Source: Oscillospiraceae bacterium
Lineage (GTDB): Bacteria > Bacillota > Clostridia > Oscillospirales > Oscillospiraceae
Length of the DNA: 54,506 nt
NCBI GenBank assembly: GCA_018385135.1
Contig: JAHAWY010000003.1
Coordinates: 1-54,506, forward strand
Direction: 5' to 3'
Part shown: positions 16,195 through 25,113 of the stretch, piece after piece
How the letters are laid out: each line of letters starts with the position of its first letter
How positions within the stretch are numbered: the first letter of the stretch is position 1
The notes under the pieces: generated by a model
Database searches by the model: none
Seen by the model: only the letters and a program-made list of their open reading frames with translations
What the model was told of the DNA's origin: nothing
Made by a program: the position numbers and the translations under genes

Positions 16195-17958
16195 ATGAAC
16201 ACCAAGAAACTTCTTGCGCTGCTTCTAACGGTCGTAATGCTTGTTGGAATTATGGCAGCGTGCGCACCTAAGGCTCCGGCGGAGCCCACTCCCGAAACAG
16301 ATGCGACTCCCGAAGCTGTTTCCGAAGCTTTTGATATGGCTGTTTGCCTGGCTTCCGAGCCTAAGACCATTGACCCGGCTCTCAACACAGCTGTTGACGG
16401 CGCTATCATGATTCAGCACTTCTTTGAAGGTCTGAAGAAGTGGGTCGATGACGGCAATGGTAACGCAACTCTTGCCGATGGTCAGGCTACCATTGAGGAT
16501 AAGACGGTTAACGATGACGGCACCGTTACTTACACCTTCAAGATGCGCGAGGGCGCGCTTTGGAGCGATGGTACACCCGTTACCGCTAACGATTTCGTTT
16601 ATAGCTGGAAGCGTCTTGCTGATCCCGCAACAGCAGCCGAATACAACTACATGATCGACATGGTCCTTGGTTTTGACGAGGTTGCTTACGGCGTTCCTAC
16701 CGGCGAATTTGAAACCGTTGTTGACGAGGAGACCGGCGAGGAGACTCAGAAGGAAATCGTTGAGTATGCTGACCCCAGCACTCTCGCAGTTTCCGCTCCC
16801 GATGATTCCACCTTTGTCGTTACCCTTAAGAACGACTGCCCCTATTTCGATGAGATTTGCGCATTCCCCGCAACCTACCCTGTACGTAAGGACATAATCG
16901 AGGCTGCCGCCGATCAGTGGACCTTTGATACCGCAACCTACATCGGCAACGGTCCTTACAAGATGGGTGAGTGGGTTCACAACTCCTACATCAAGGCTGT
17001 TCCCAACGAAAACTATTATGATGTTGAAAAGCTTGGTCCTGACTCCATCACCTTCCAGCTCATGGACGATGCCAACGCTATGTACACCTCTTTCAAGAGC
17101 GGCACTCTCAACTTCATCGAAGAAGTTCCCACCGATGAGGTTGCAACCCTCCTTGCCAACGGCGAGCTGAACGTTGTTCCTTACCTCGGCACATACTTTG
17201 TATGCTTCAACAATAAGGTCGCTCCTTTTGATGATGCTCGCGTTCGTGAAGCTTTCAGCCTCGTTATCGACCGCAACTACATTGTTGAAAAGATTAAGCA
17301 GACCGGCGAGCTTCCGGCATCGGCATATGTACCTTACGGCGTTTATGACGCTGAAGGTCCCAGCGGTGATGACTTCCGCACCGTCGGCGGCGAATACTAC
17401 TCTGTGAGCGAAGAGGATTACCAGGCTAACTGCGAGAGAGCTCGTGAGCTTCTTGCTGAGGCAGGCTATCCCAACGGCGAGGGCTTCCCTGCAATCGAGT
17501 ATCTCTACAACACCAATGACGACCACAAGGCAATCGGCGAGGCTTTGCAGCAGATGTGGAAGACTGAGCTGGGCGTTGATGTTGTTCTGACCAACCAGGA
17601 TTGGGCTGTGTTCATCGAGAACCGCCAGAACGGAAACTATCAGATCGCACGTCACGCCTGGATCGCTGACTACAACGATCCTTGCACTTTCATTGATATG
17701 TGGGTGACCGGTGCGGGCAACAACGACGCTGATTACTCCAACGCTGAGTACGATGCTTACGTTGCTGCTGCAAAGGCAACCGTTGACCCCGCTGAGCGTA
17801 TGAAGAACTTCCACGCTGCTGAGGATCTCCTCATGGGCGAGAATGCAATTGCTCCTATCTACTTCTACACCCAGCGCTATATGCTCTCTGAAGACATTCA
17901 GGGTCTGTACTATACTCCGCTTGGCTACTTCCTTTTCAGCTATTGCACAAAGGGCTAA
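16195..17958 (+). CDS. oppA: Oligopeptide ABC transporter substrate-binding lipoprotein, 587 aa
   Basis: Extracellular binding protein of solute-binding family 5. A lipoprotein signal occupies residues 1-23: the KK start, hydrophobic core and lipobox IMAAC. The mature part opens with ASEPKTIDPALNTAVDG, the usual family-5 beginning, and contains the YSWKRLADP and NGPYKMGEW motifs. Ribosome site GGAGGTAAAAT. It has its own promoter and terminator, and the permease and ATPase genes lie 2.6 kb downstream behind two unrelated genes. Codon use is strongly biased, as expected for an abundant protein. Peptide specificity (Opp versus Dpp) is not decidable by eye. Confidence 0.92.
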   Translation: MNTKKLLALLLTVVMLVGIMAACAPKAPAEPTPETDATPEAVSEAFDMAVCLASEPKTIDPALNTAVDGAIMIQHFFEGLKKWVDDGNGNATLADGQATIEDKTVNDDGTVTYTFKMREGALWSDGTPVTANDFVYSWKRLADPATAAEYNYMIDMVLGFDEVAYGVPTGEFETVVDEETGEETQKEIVEYADPSTLAVSAPDDSTFVVTLKNDCPYFDEICAFPATYPVRKDIIEAAADQWTFDTATYIGNGPYKMGEWVHNSYIKAVPNENYYDVEKLGPDSITFQLMDDANAMYTSFKSGTLNFIEEVPTDEVATLLANGELNVVPYLGTYFVCFNNKVAPFDDARVREAFSLVIDRNYIVEKIKQTGELPASAYVPYGVYDAEGPSGDDFRTVGGEYYSVSEEDYQANCERARELLAEAGYPNGEGFPAIEYLYNTNDDHKAIGEALQQMWKTELGVDVVLTNQDWAVFIENRQNGNYQIARHAWIADYNDPCTFIDMWVTGAGNNDADYSNAEYDAYVAAAKATVDPAERMKNFHAAEDLLMGENAIAPIYFYTQRYMLSEDIQGLYYTPLGYFLFSYCTKG

Positions 17959-17980
17959 GCAAAAGCAAAATAATTACCTC

Positions 17981-18012
17981 GAAGCCGTCCGAATGGACGG
18001 CTTCGTTTTTTA
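17981..18012 (+). terminator. Terminator after oppA
   Basis: Perfect 10-bp stem GAAGCCGTCC/GGACGGCTTC with a GAAT loop, followed by GTTTTTTA. Confidence 0.92.
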
Positions 18013-18152
18013 CGCCTTGCTTACGTCATAGGAAATATAAAATGTGTGTTGCATGTGCGCGCAGGACGGTCAAATGTTCTTACTGTAACGCGATAAAGTG
18101 AAAAACACCAAAAGCTGACGATAAACGCTCGCCGCTTTGGAGCTTTCATATA

Positions 18153-18181
18153 TTGAAATCTTATGTGAAATCTGTTATATT
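18153..18181 (+). promoter_or_regulatory. Promoter of lysA
   Basis: TTGAAA (18153-18158), a 17-base spacer and TATATT (18176-18181), about 55 bases before the start codon. The short leader leaves no room for a lysine riboswitch. Confidence 0.7.
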
Positions 18182-18236
18182 TTTAGAAACATACACAAAA
18201 ATGCGTATTGATATTATTTGAAAAGGAGAAAGCCGT

Positions 18237-19478
18237 ATGAAAAAGCCGTTTGTAACGCTTGAGCAGCTCAAAGAGTTTTCTAAAGAGTTTCCCACACCGT
18301 ACCACCTCTATGACGAAAAGGGAATAAGGGAGAACGCGCGAAAGCTTTACAAGGCGTTTTCGTGGAACAAAGGATTCAAGGAATACTTCGCTGTAAAGGC
18401 GACTCCCAATCCTGAAATTATGCGCATTCTGCATGAGGAAGGATGCGGCATGGACTGCTCGTCTCTTACCGAGCTTATGCTCTGTGAGCGCTGCGGTATT
18501 TCGGGTAACAATATAATGTTTTCCTCCAATGATACTCCGGTCGAGGATTTCGTTCTTGCCGATAAGCTCGGCGCGATAATCAACCTTGATGATATTACCC
18601 ATATAGACTACCTTGAGCGCGCTATCGGTCATTTGCCTGAAAAAATCTGCTTGCGCTACAATCCCGGCGGCAACTTTGAGATTTCAAACACAATAATGGA
18701 CACCCCGGGTGACGCTAAGTATGGGCTCACTAAGCCTCAGATGTTCCAGGCGTTTCGTCTGCTAAAGGAAAAGGGCGTTAAGGAATTCGGCATTCATGCA
18801 TTCCTTGCCAGCAACACCGTCACCAACGACTATTATCCCACGCTTGCCACGGTTTTGTTCCGTCTTGCCGTGGAGCTTAAAAATGAGCTTGACGTACATA
18901 TCTCTTTTATCAACCTCTCCGGCGGCATAGGCATACCCTACCGTGAGGATCAGCAGCCTGCCGACATTATGGCGATTGGTGAGCGAGTTGAGAAGGTTTA
19001 TAATCAGATACTTGTTCCCGCCGGTATGAGTGATGTTTCTCTTTATACTGAGCTTGGTCGCTTCATGCTCGCACCCTATGGCTGCCTTGTAACCACGGCA
19101 ATTCACCAGAAGCATATCCACAAGGACTATGTCGGTCTTGATGCCTGCGCCTGCAACCTTATGCGACCTGCTATGTACGGCGCTTATCACCACATCACCG
19201 TTATGGGCAAGGAGAACGCCCCTGAAGACCACCTTTACGATATTGTCGGCAGTCTTTGTGAGAATAACGATAAGTTTGCCATTGACCGCTGGCTGCCGAG
19301 AATCGATATCGGAGATTTCGTTGTCATTCACGATACCGGCGCGCATGGTCATTCCATGGGCTACAACTACAACGGCAAGCTCCGCTCCGCCGAAGTGCTT
19401 TACACCGAGGACGGCTCTGCAAAGCTCATTCGCCGCGCTGAAACTCCCGATGATTATTTCGCAACTCTCAATTTCTAA
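18237..19478 (+). CDS. lysA: Diaminopimelate decarboxylase-like PLP enzyme, 413 aa
   Basis: Fold-type III PLP enzyme of the alanine-racemase-like family. The PLP lysine is K54 in YFAVKATPNP, the glycine-rich phosphate-binding motif is LSGGIGIPY, and the C-terminal active-site group is LCENND. HDTGAHGHSMGYNYNG matches the usual tail motif of bacterial LysA. It converts meso-diaminopimelate to lysine, the last step of lysine synthesis. The histidine motif reads GIHAFLASNT rather than the common HxHIGSQ, so a related amino-acid decarboxylase is possible. Ribosome site AAGGAG. It is an independent transcript between oppA and a convergent SSB-like gene. Confidence 0.82.
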   Translation: MKKPFVTLEQLKEFSKEFPTPYHLYDEKGIRENARKLYKAFSWNKGFKEYFAVKATPNPEIMRILHEEGCGMDCSSLTELMLCERCGISGNNIMFSSNDTPVEDFVLADKLGAIINLDDITHIDYLERAIGHLPEKICLRYNPGGNFEISNTIMDTPGDAKYGLTKPQMFQAFRLLKEKGVKEFGIHAFLASNTVTNDYYPTLATVLFRLAVELKNELDVHISFINLSGGIGIPYREDQQPADIMAIGERVEKVYNQILVPAGMSDVSLYTELGRFMLAPYGCLVTTAIHQKHIHKDYVGLDACACNLMRPAMYGAYHHITVMGKENAPEDHLYDIVGSLCENNDKFAIDRWLPRIDIGDFVVIHDTGAHGHSMGYNYNGKLRSAEVLYTEDGSAKLIRRAETPDDYFATLNF

Positions 19479-19495
19479 AGTATAATAGTTTAAGC

Positions 19496-19529
19496 AAAAG
19501 CCGCACCGAAAGCTTTCGGTGCGGCTTTT
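19496..19529. terminator. Bidirectional terminator between lysA and the SSB-like gene
   Basis: Perfect 34-base palindrome: each 17-base half (AAAAGCCGCACCGAAAG) is the exact reverse complement of the other, with flanking A and T tracts. It serves both convergent genes. Confidence 0.9.
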
Positions 19530-19536
19530 GCCATTG

Positions 19537-20142
19537 CTAAAGCGGTGATAGCATTGCGACTGAAACCTCAAAGGCTGTCCGCGATTGCTCAACGCCGTCA
19601 ACGACCTTTATGTAATCTCGGCTTTGAAGGCGTCCTTCAAGCTCAATATTGCTTCCAACGCCGAGCTTTGAAGCTTCAACCGCGCTTTTTCCCCAGCAGA
19701 TGCAGGGCAAATAGTCCGAATGCCCGTAGGGACGGTTAACAGCAACCAGAAGGTCGCAGATATCGCGTCCGAGAGGCGTGGTTCGCAGGAGCGGATTTTT
19801 GCAAAGCGCGCCCTTGAGATAAATGCTGTTTTCCGGCTCCCCGTCGCACAATTCAAGCTCGTGCGCAAAAACATATATAACAAGCTTACTGCCAACGCCG
19901 CTTTTGTTGTTATATGAACGCAGCTCGCCGCAAACACGAAGCAAGGAACGCTCCTGCGGCTCAGTTGCTTCAAGCAGAGCCTTTTCGCACACTATATTCA
20001 GCTTGTCCTCGGTTCCCGAGAGGCGGGGAACAACAAGCTGAAAGGTGTAATATGCCTTATTCCGTCCCATATGCGAAAAGCGGGGAGGAGACCCCAAAAC
20101 TCCGCGCAGCACAACCATGCTGCCTTTGCTGCTGTTATCCAT
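19537..20142 (-). CDS. Single-stranded-DNA-binding-like protein with two OB folds, 201 aa
   Basis: The C-terminal half (about 105-200) reads like an SSB OB fold: KNPLLRTTPLGRDICDL, VAVNR, then YLPCICWGKSAVEASKLGVG and ELEGRLQSRDYIK. The N-terminal half (about 10-100) looks like a second, more diverged OB fold, with GVLGSPPRFSHMG, YTFQLVVPRLSG and LRVCGELRSYNN. It lacks the acidic DDDIPF-type tail of housekeeping SSB that recruits repair proteins. This tandem-OB type is a second, non-essential SSB-like protein in some Firmicutes; its function is unclear. ATG at 20142 with GGAGGG five bases upstream. Ends in TAG. Confidence 0.8.
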   Translation of the reverse strand: MDNSSKGSMVVLRGVLGSPPRFSHMGRNKAYYTFQLVVPRLSGTEDKLNIVCEKALLEATEPQERSLLRVCGELRSYNNKSGVGSKLVIYVFAHELELCDGEPENSIYLKGALCKNPLLRTTPLGRDICDLLVAVNRPYGHSDYLPCICWGKSAVEASKLGVGSNIELEGRLQSRDYIKVVDGVEQSRTAFEVSVAMLSPL

Positions 20143-20598
20143 AATGACCCTCCAGTGTATAAATAGTATTCTGCCGGTATGACCTTACGCCGCCCGCCGA
20201 CGTCAGTAAAGGATATTCGGGACACGCCTGCGTTATTCAAGCGGCGAGCGCGAAAGCAGGGGAGGGTGATGGAAAAATATATGGAAGAAAACTATGAATT
20301 TTTACCATCAAATACTTTGTTTCGGCAGCGAAATAAAGGAAAAGTGAGGGATAAATGTAATAAAATAGCAGTTTTCCTGTCAAACAATAGAATAAGTGCG
20401 AATTATAAGTCGAATACGAAAGTAAACAATCAATAGACATTTATATACCAAAAAGTACAAATGTCTTAACGCTTGACTCAACTTGCATAATGTTATAAAA
20501 TCATAAAGATATTTTTTGCACGGTATGATGTGATAATATACAATTTTACTAATTACAGTGCTAGCGAAATAGACAGCAAAGAAACAGGAAGTGAAGAA
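20143..20598. other. 456-bp intergenic region upstream of oppB
   Basis: It contains the oppB promoter. A 55-codon frame starts at 20269 close behind GGAGGG, but the spacing is only two bases and the translation is polar and unlike any family I know, so I do not call it. The first 120 bases are GC-rich and may hold the divergent control region of the SSB-like gene; the rest is AT-rich. Confidence 0.5.
20473..20501 (+). promoter_or_regulatory. Promoter of oppBCDF
   Basis: TTGACT (20473-20478), a 17-base spacer and TAAAAT (20496-20501), about 100 bases before oppB. Confidence 0.7.
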
Positions 20599-21540
20599 AT
20601 GGCAAAGTATACTTTAAAAAGGCTCATAATGGCGATTTTAACATTGCTGCTGGTCGCCTGCCTGACCTTTTTGCTGATGAACAGCATTCCCGGCAGCCCA
20701 TGGGTGAGTGAGAAAGCACCCTCTCAGGCAACATTAGACGCGCTCAATGCCAAATACGGGCTTGATAAGCCGCTTATCGTTCAGCTTGGAAAATACCTTG
20801 AAAACATTCTCAAGGGTGATTTGGGTGTCTCCCTAAAAATGCAGCAAAACCGACCTGTCCTTGATATTATTAAGGAAATGTTCCCGGTTTCTGCGAAAAT
20901 CGGCGTTTTCGCTCTTTTATGGGCTATTCTGGTTGGTGTGCCGCTTGGATGTCTCGCGGCATACAATCGCGGAAAATGGTTGGACAGTCTACTTAGAATT
21001 ATATGTACCATAGGCGTTTCTATGCCCAGCTTCGTTGTCGCATCGCTTCTGCTGACGGGGCTTGGCGGTAACGACCAGTCCATGTTCCCGACCATATTCA
21101 AAGCTTCTCTCGGTGTGAAGTCCTATGTGCTGCCGTGCTTTGCACTGGGCGTATACCCGATGTGCTATATCTCCCGTCAGGCGCGCTCTGCCATGCTTGA
21201 CTCATTGGGACAAGACTATATCAAGACTGCGAGAGCGAAGGGACTTAAAAACACCGCCGTTATCTTTAAGCACGCTCTGCGAAACGCACTTATCCCCGTT
21301 ATTACCTACCTCGGACCGCAGATCGCCTTTGTTCTCTGCGGTGGCTTCGTTGTCGAATCCGTGTTCTCCGTACCGGGGCTGGGACGTTATTTTGTTCAGA
21401 GCATACTCAACCGTGACTATCCCCTTATAATGGGTACGACTATTTTCCTCGCTGCGTTCATTATTCTTATGAACTTCGTCGTCGATATTCTGTATAAGGT
21501 CGTTGACCCGAGAATTACACTTGAAGAAGGAGGAAACTGA
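20599..21540 (+). CDS. oppB: Oligopeptide ABC transporter permease, 313 aa
   Basis: Inner-membrane permease of the binding-protein-dependent family. The first helix begins LKRLIMAILTLLLVACLTF; then comes NSIPGSPW and about five further helices. The EAA loop that docks on the ATPase reads DYIKTARAKGLKNTAVIFKH. The ATG at 20599 was chosen because GGAAGTGAAG precedes it; an in-frame GTG 23 codons earlier has no ribosome site. First gene of a tight four-gene operon, with oppC starting one base after its stop. Confidence 0.92.
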   Translation: MAKYTLKRLIMAILTLLLVACLTFLLMNSIPGSPWVSEKAPSQATLDALNAKYGLDKPLIVQLGKYLENILKGDLGVSLKMQQNRPVLDIIKEMFPVSAKIGVFALLWAILVGVPLGCLAAYNRGKWLDSLLRIICTIGVSMPSFVVASLLLTGLGGNDQSMFPTIFKASLGVKSYVLPCFALGVYPMCYISRQARSAMLDSLGQDYIKTARAKGLKNTAVIFKHALRNALIPVITYLGPQIAFVLCGGFVVESVFSVPGLGRYFVQSILNRDYPLIMGTTIFLAAFIILMNFVVDILYKVVDPRITLEEGGN

Positions 21541-21541
21541 C

Positions 21542-22837
21542 GTGGATAACAACATCAAAAGACCCAAGTTCGGTTCTCTCCAGCCGGATATTGAAGATCT
21601 TCTCAACCTGAAGCCGGAGGATTTTGCCCCTGCCTCCGAGGAGCAAAAGGCAAGCTTCATTCAGGACAGGGAGAGTACCTCCTACTGGCGCGACGCTTGG
21701 CGCAGATTAAAGCAGAATAAGGTCGCTATGGTTGCACTGGGTGTTATCATTGTGCTTATACTGTTTGCTTTTGTTGGTCCTATGATAGTGCCCTATGACT
21801 ACGATGAATTCGTAAGCGGAGCTGAAAACCTCTACCCGTGGCATTACTCTCTTGAGGACCAGCGCCTTATAGAAAGCGTTTCCGGCAATCAGGAGGAGCG
21901 TCTTGCCGCTGCTATTGAGCTTGCCGAAGCGGAAAAAGGCTCGGCGCTTTCAAGCATTGAGCTTGCAAAGATTAAAGCGCAGATTACTACAACCACAGTT
22001 GATATTGACGAGTTTATCAAGGAAAACGGCATCAAGTACAAGGCGTTCGGCTATTCCGTTGGGGAGCTTGAGCGCAAGGAAGCGGGTGAGAGCGTTTTCC
22101 CCCATGTTTTCGGAACTGACCGCTACGGCAGGGACAATATGGTTCGCATAATGATCGGCACACGCGTTTCCATGCTGGTCGGTATTTGCGCGGCGCTTCT
22201 TGTTTTGCTTATCGGCGCTACCTACGGCTCTATTTCCGGATTCTTCGGCGGCAGGGTGGACGCGATAATGATGCGCATAGTCGAAATTATTTACTCAGTT
22301 CCCGAGGTTCTGGTCGTTTTGCTTCTGTCAACGGCACTCAATCCTGCGCTTTTGGCTTTCCAAAGCAGCGGCAATGGCTTTTTCCATCGCGCTGTCGGCG
22401 TCCTTGGACCGAACCTTATCTCAATGTTCGTCGCTTTCGGTCTGCTCTATTGGGTAACGATGGCGCGTATAATCCGCGGTCAGATACTTCAGCTAAAGAG
22501 TCAGGAGTATGTTACTGCCGCAAGGGCGCTCGGCGCCAGCTCGGGACGTATCATAAAGCGCCATTTGCTTCCGAACTGCGTCGGTCAGCTAGTTGTTACC
22601 ACCTGCCTGCAAATCCCCTCGGCTATCTTCCTTGAGTCGTTCCTCAGCTTTCTGGGCGTTGGTGTTTCCGCACCGATGACGAGTCTTGGCTCTATGGCTG
22701 CGGATGCTCTCAAGGGTATAACGACCTACGGCTACCGCCTTGTAATTCCCGCACTGATTTTGAGCGTTATGATTTTGGCATTCAACCTATTTGGCGACGG
22801 TTTGCGCGACGCGCTGGACCCGAGACTGAAAAAGTAA
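21542..22837 (+). CDS. oppC: Oligopeptide ABC transporter permease with large insert, 431 aa
   Basis: Second permease. An N-terminal cytosolic stretch (1-50) precedes helix 1 (VAMVALGVIIVLILFAFVGP); the C-terminal permease domain has the EAA loop EYVTAARALGASSGRIIKRH. Between helix 1 and the HVFGTDRYGRDN motif sit roughly 120 extra residues, acidic and helical. OppC proteins are usually near 300 residues, so this is an extracellular insertion. GTG start with GGAGGAAAC upstream. Confidence 0.9.
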   Translation: MDNNIKRPKFGSLQPDIEDLLNLKPEDFAPASEEQKASFIQDRESTSYWRDAWRRLKQNKVAMVALGVIIVLILFAFVGPMIVPYDYDEFVSGAENLYPWHYSLEDQRLIESVSGNQEERLAAAIELAEAEKGSALSSIELAKIKAQITTTTVDIDEFIKENGIKYKAFGYSVGELERKEAGESVFPHVFGTDRYGRDNMVRIMIGTRVSMLVGICAALLVLLIGATYGSISGFFGGRVDAIMMRIVEIIYSVPEVLVVLLLSTALNPALLAFQSSGNGFFHRAVGVLGPNLISMFVAFGLLYWVTMARIIRGQILQLKSQEYVTAARALGASSGRIIKRHLLPNCVGQLVVTTCLQIPSAIFLESFLSFLGVGVSAPMTSLGSMAADALKGITTYGYRLVIPALILSVMILAFNLFGDGLRDALDPRLKK

Positions 22838-22855
22838 GAAAGGAGGAAACACATC

Positions 22856-23878
22856 TTGGATAATAAAAAAGAAGGCAAGCTGCTTGAAGTTAAGGATCTA
22901 AAGGTTTCCTTCTTCACTCCCGCTGGCGAAGTTAAGGCTGTCGGCGGTATCAGCTATGATTTGAATTACGGCGAGGTCATGGGCATCGTTGGTGAGTCCG
23001 GCTCCGGCAAGAGCGTGGAGGCATATTCCATCATGGGTCTGCTCCAGTCTCCCGGTAAGGTAATAGGCGGCTCAATCACCTTTGAGGGCGAGGATGTTCT
23101 TGCAAAATCAAAAGAGGAGATGACCGACTTCAGAGGTAAAAAGGTCTCAATGATTTTCCAAAACCCCATGACCTGCCTTAACCCTGTTTACACAGTCGGC
23201 AACCAGCTCGTTGAGGCGCTTCGCGCCCACAACAAGGACATTTCCGTTTCAGACGCGAAAAAGCGCGCTATGGAAATGCTTGAGCTTGTCGGAATAAACA
23301 ATGTTGAAAAGCGCATGAAGCAGTATCCACACGAGTTTTCCGGAGGTATGCGCCAGCGCGTTATGATTGCGATGGGACTTATCTGCCATCCGCAGCTTCT
23401 TATTGCCGATGAGCCGACCACCGCGCTCGACGTTACCATTCAGGCGCAGATTTTGGAGCTGATGAAGGAGCTTCAGAAAAAGACCCACATGGGCATTATC
23501 TTCATCACCCACAACCTCGGCGTTGTCGCTGAGATATGCGACAAGGTATCAGTTATGTACGCCGGCAAAATAGTCGAGCAGGGCAAGGTGAACGATATCT
23601 TCTATTCGCCGTCCCACCCATATACAAACGGACTGCTTCGTTCCATGCCGCGTGTTGACGCGGAGGAGTACGAGCGCCTTATCCCCATTGACGGCACGCC
23701 TGTTGATATGTTAAATCCGCCGGAGGGCTGTCCCTTCGCGCCGCGCTGCGAGCATTGTATGCAGATTTGTCTGAGAAAGATGCCGCCCTATTTTGAACTG
23801 GGCGATGGTCACCGAAGTGCCTGCTGGCTGCTTGCGAAGCAAAAATCCGAAAGCAAGGAGGCGGAAAGCAATGGATGA
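22856..23878 (+). CDS. oppD: Oligopeptide ABC transporter ATPase, 340 aa
   Basis: ATPase subunit with Walker A GESGSGKS, Q-loop IFQNPMTCLNP, signature FSGGMRQRV and Walker B LLIADEPTTALD. The C-terminal oligopeptide-type extension carries CPFAPRCEHCMQIC, where a Fe-S cluster has been found in some family members. TTG start, chosen for the AGGAGG nine bases upstream. It overlaps oppF by 8 bases. Confidence 0.92.
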   Translation: MDNKKEGKLLEVKDLKVSFFTPAGEVKAVGGISYDLNYGEVMGIVGESGSGKSVEAYSIMGLLQSPGKVIGGSITFEGEDVLAKSKEEMTDFRGKKVSMIFQNPMTCLNPVYTVGNQLVEALRAHNKDISVSDAKKRAMEMLELVGINNVEKRMKQYPHEFSGGMRQRVMIAMGLICHPQLLIADEPTTALDVTIQAQILELMKELQKKTHMGIIFITHNLGVVAEICDKVSVMYAGKIVEQGKVNDIFYSPSHPYTNGLLRSMPRVDAEEYERLIPIDGTPVDMLNPPEGCPFAPRCEHCMQICLRKMPPYFELGDGHRSACWLLAKQKSESKEAESNG

Positions 23879-24923
23879 CAAGACTCTGCTGGAGATTAAA
23901 AATCTTAAAAAGTATTTTCCCGTAAAGGGCGTTAAAGGACCCGGCGTGCAGGCTGTGGAAAACGTCTCCTTCTCAATAAAAAAGGGAGAGACACTGGGAC
24001 TTGTCGGCGAATCCGGCTGCGGAAAAACCACCCTCGGACGCACAATTCTCCGCCTGTATGAGCCGACATCGGGTGAAATTATCTATGACGGCAAAACCAT
24101 TTACAGCGGCGGCGTAAATATGCCCCTGCTCGACAAGCAGGGAAAGCAGGTTCTGGATAAAGACGGCAGCCCGATTATGAGAGAGGGCAAGAAAATCGCC
24201 GTTGATATGATGCCCTACCGCCGCAAGATGCAGATAATCTTTCAAGACCCCTCAGCTTCGCTTGACCCGCGCATGACTGTCGGCGAAATCATTGGCGAGG
24301 CAATTGATATTCACAAGCTCGCTTCCGACAAAAAGGAGCGAGAGGAGATGATTAAGTCTCTGCTCTCCCGCGTTGGCTTAAATACCGAACACGCCAACCG
24401 TTTTCCGCACGAGTTTTCGGGCGGTCAGCAGCAGCGCGTCGGCATAGCCCGCGCACTGGCGGTCAAGCCGGAGTTCATTGTATGCGACGAGCCTATCTCC
24501 GCGCTTGATGTTTCCATCCAGTCGCAGATTGTCAATATGCTGGAGGATATGCAAAACGATTTGGGTCTTACCTATCTTTTCATCGCGCACGACCTTTCCG
24601 TTGTTCGCCATATCTCCAGCCGCATCGGTGTTATGTATCTTGGCAGCCTGGTCGAGCTGGGCGAGAGCTACGAGCTGAACAAGCACCCGATGCACCCCTA
24701 TACAAAAACGCTGCTGTCGGCAGTTCCCGTGCCTGACCCGGAGATTTCCCATTCCCGTCAGCGCATAGTTCTTCAGGGCGATATTCCCAGCCCTATGAAC
24801 CCGCCCAAGGGCTGCCGCTTTCATACCAGATGCCCCTATGCCAAGCCTGAGTGCGCGGAAAGCGTGCCGGAATTCAAGGAATACGACAAGGGTCACTGGG
24901 CTGCCTGCCATCTTCTGGGCTGA
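23871..24923 (+). CDS. oppF: Oligopeptide ABC transporter ATPase, 350 aa
   Basis: Partner ATPase of OppD: Walker A GESGCGKTTLG, an inserted loop after strand 3 (about 75-110), Q-loop IFQDPSASLDP, signature FSGGQQQRVGIAR, Walker B FIVCDEPISALD, and C-terminal CRFHTRCPYAKPEC. The ATG at 23871 was chosen because AAGGAGG lies upstream; longer in-frame starts would run well inside oppD. Last gene of the operon. Confidence 0.92.
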   Translation: MDDKTLLEIKNLKKYFPVKGVKGPGVQAVENVSFSIKKGETLGLVGESGCGKTTLGRTILRLYEPTSGEIIYDGKTIYSGGVNMPLLDKQGKQVLDKDGSPIMREGKKIAVDMMPYRRKMQIIFQDPSASLDPRMTVGEIIGEAIDIHKLASDKKEREEMIKSLLSRVGLNTEHANRFPHEFSGGQQQRVGIARALAVKPEFIVCDEPISALDVSIQSQIVNMLEDMQNDLGLTYLFIAHDLSVVRHISSRIGVMYLGSLVELGESYELNKHPMHPYTKTLLSAVPVPDPEISHSRQRIVLQGDIPSPMNPPKGCRFHTRCPYAKPECAESVPEFKEYDKGHWAACHLLG

Positions 24924-24931
24924 TAGTTTTT

Positions 24932-24976
24932 CGCGCTGTCCGTGTTTTGCGGGCAGCGCGTACTTGTATTGTTTTT
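24932..24976 (+). terminator. Probable terminator after oppF
   Basis: CGCGCTG/CAGCGCG stem (24932-24938 and 24954-24960), followed at a distance by GTTTTT. The T tract is not immediate, so the call is moderate. Confidence 0.5.
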
Positions 24977-25048
24977 GACTATTATTTCTTGAGAAACGGC
25001 GTAGAATATGTCATAATGTTAAAAACAGCTTTGTTTACGGAAAAGCGG

Positions 25049-25078
25049 TTGACAGTGCCGGATTTAACGTGTTATCAT
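25049..25078 (+). promoter_or_regulatory. Promoter of the pyrimidine operon
   Basis: Consensus TTGACA (25049-25054), an 18-base spacer and TATCAT (25073-25078), preceded by TG for an extended -10. The leader is only about 30 bases, so there is no space for a PyrR attenuator. Confidence 0.75.
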
Positions 25079-25113
25079 ATGCTGAAAATCCAAGTGGATA
25101 GGAGGAAGGAAAT

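Noticed and set aside
16225..17814. Antisense open frame of 529 codons opposite oppA
   Set aside because: Same cause: strong codon bias in oppA keeps the opposite strand open. No domain signature.
18012..18236. Lysine riboswitch upstream of lysA
   Set aside because: The predicted promoter leaves only about 50 untranslated bases, and none of the riboswitch core motifs were seen.
20269..20436. 55-codon frame behind GGAGGG upstream of oppB
   Set aside because: The two-base spacing is too short and the translation resembles no protein family. Not impossible, but unsupported.
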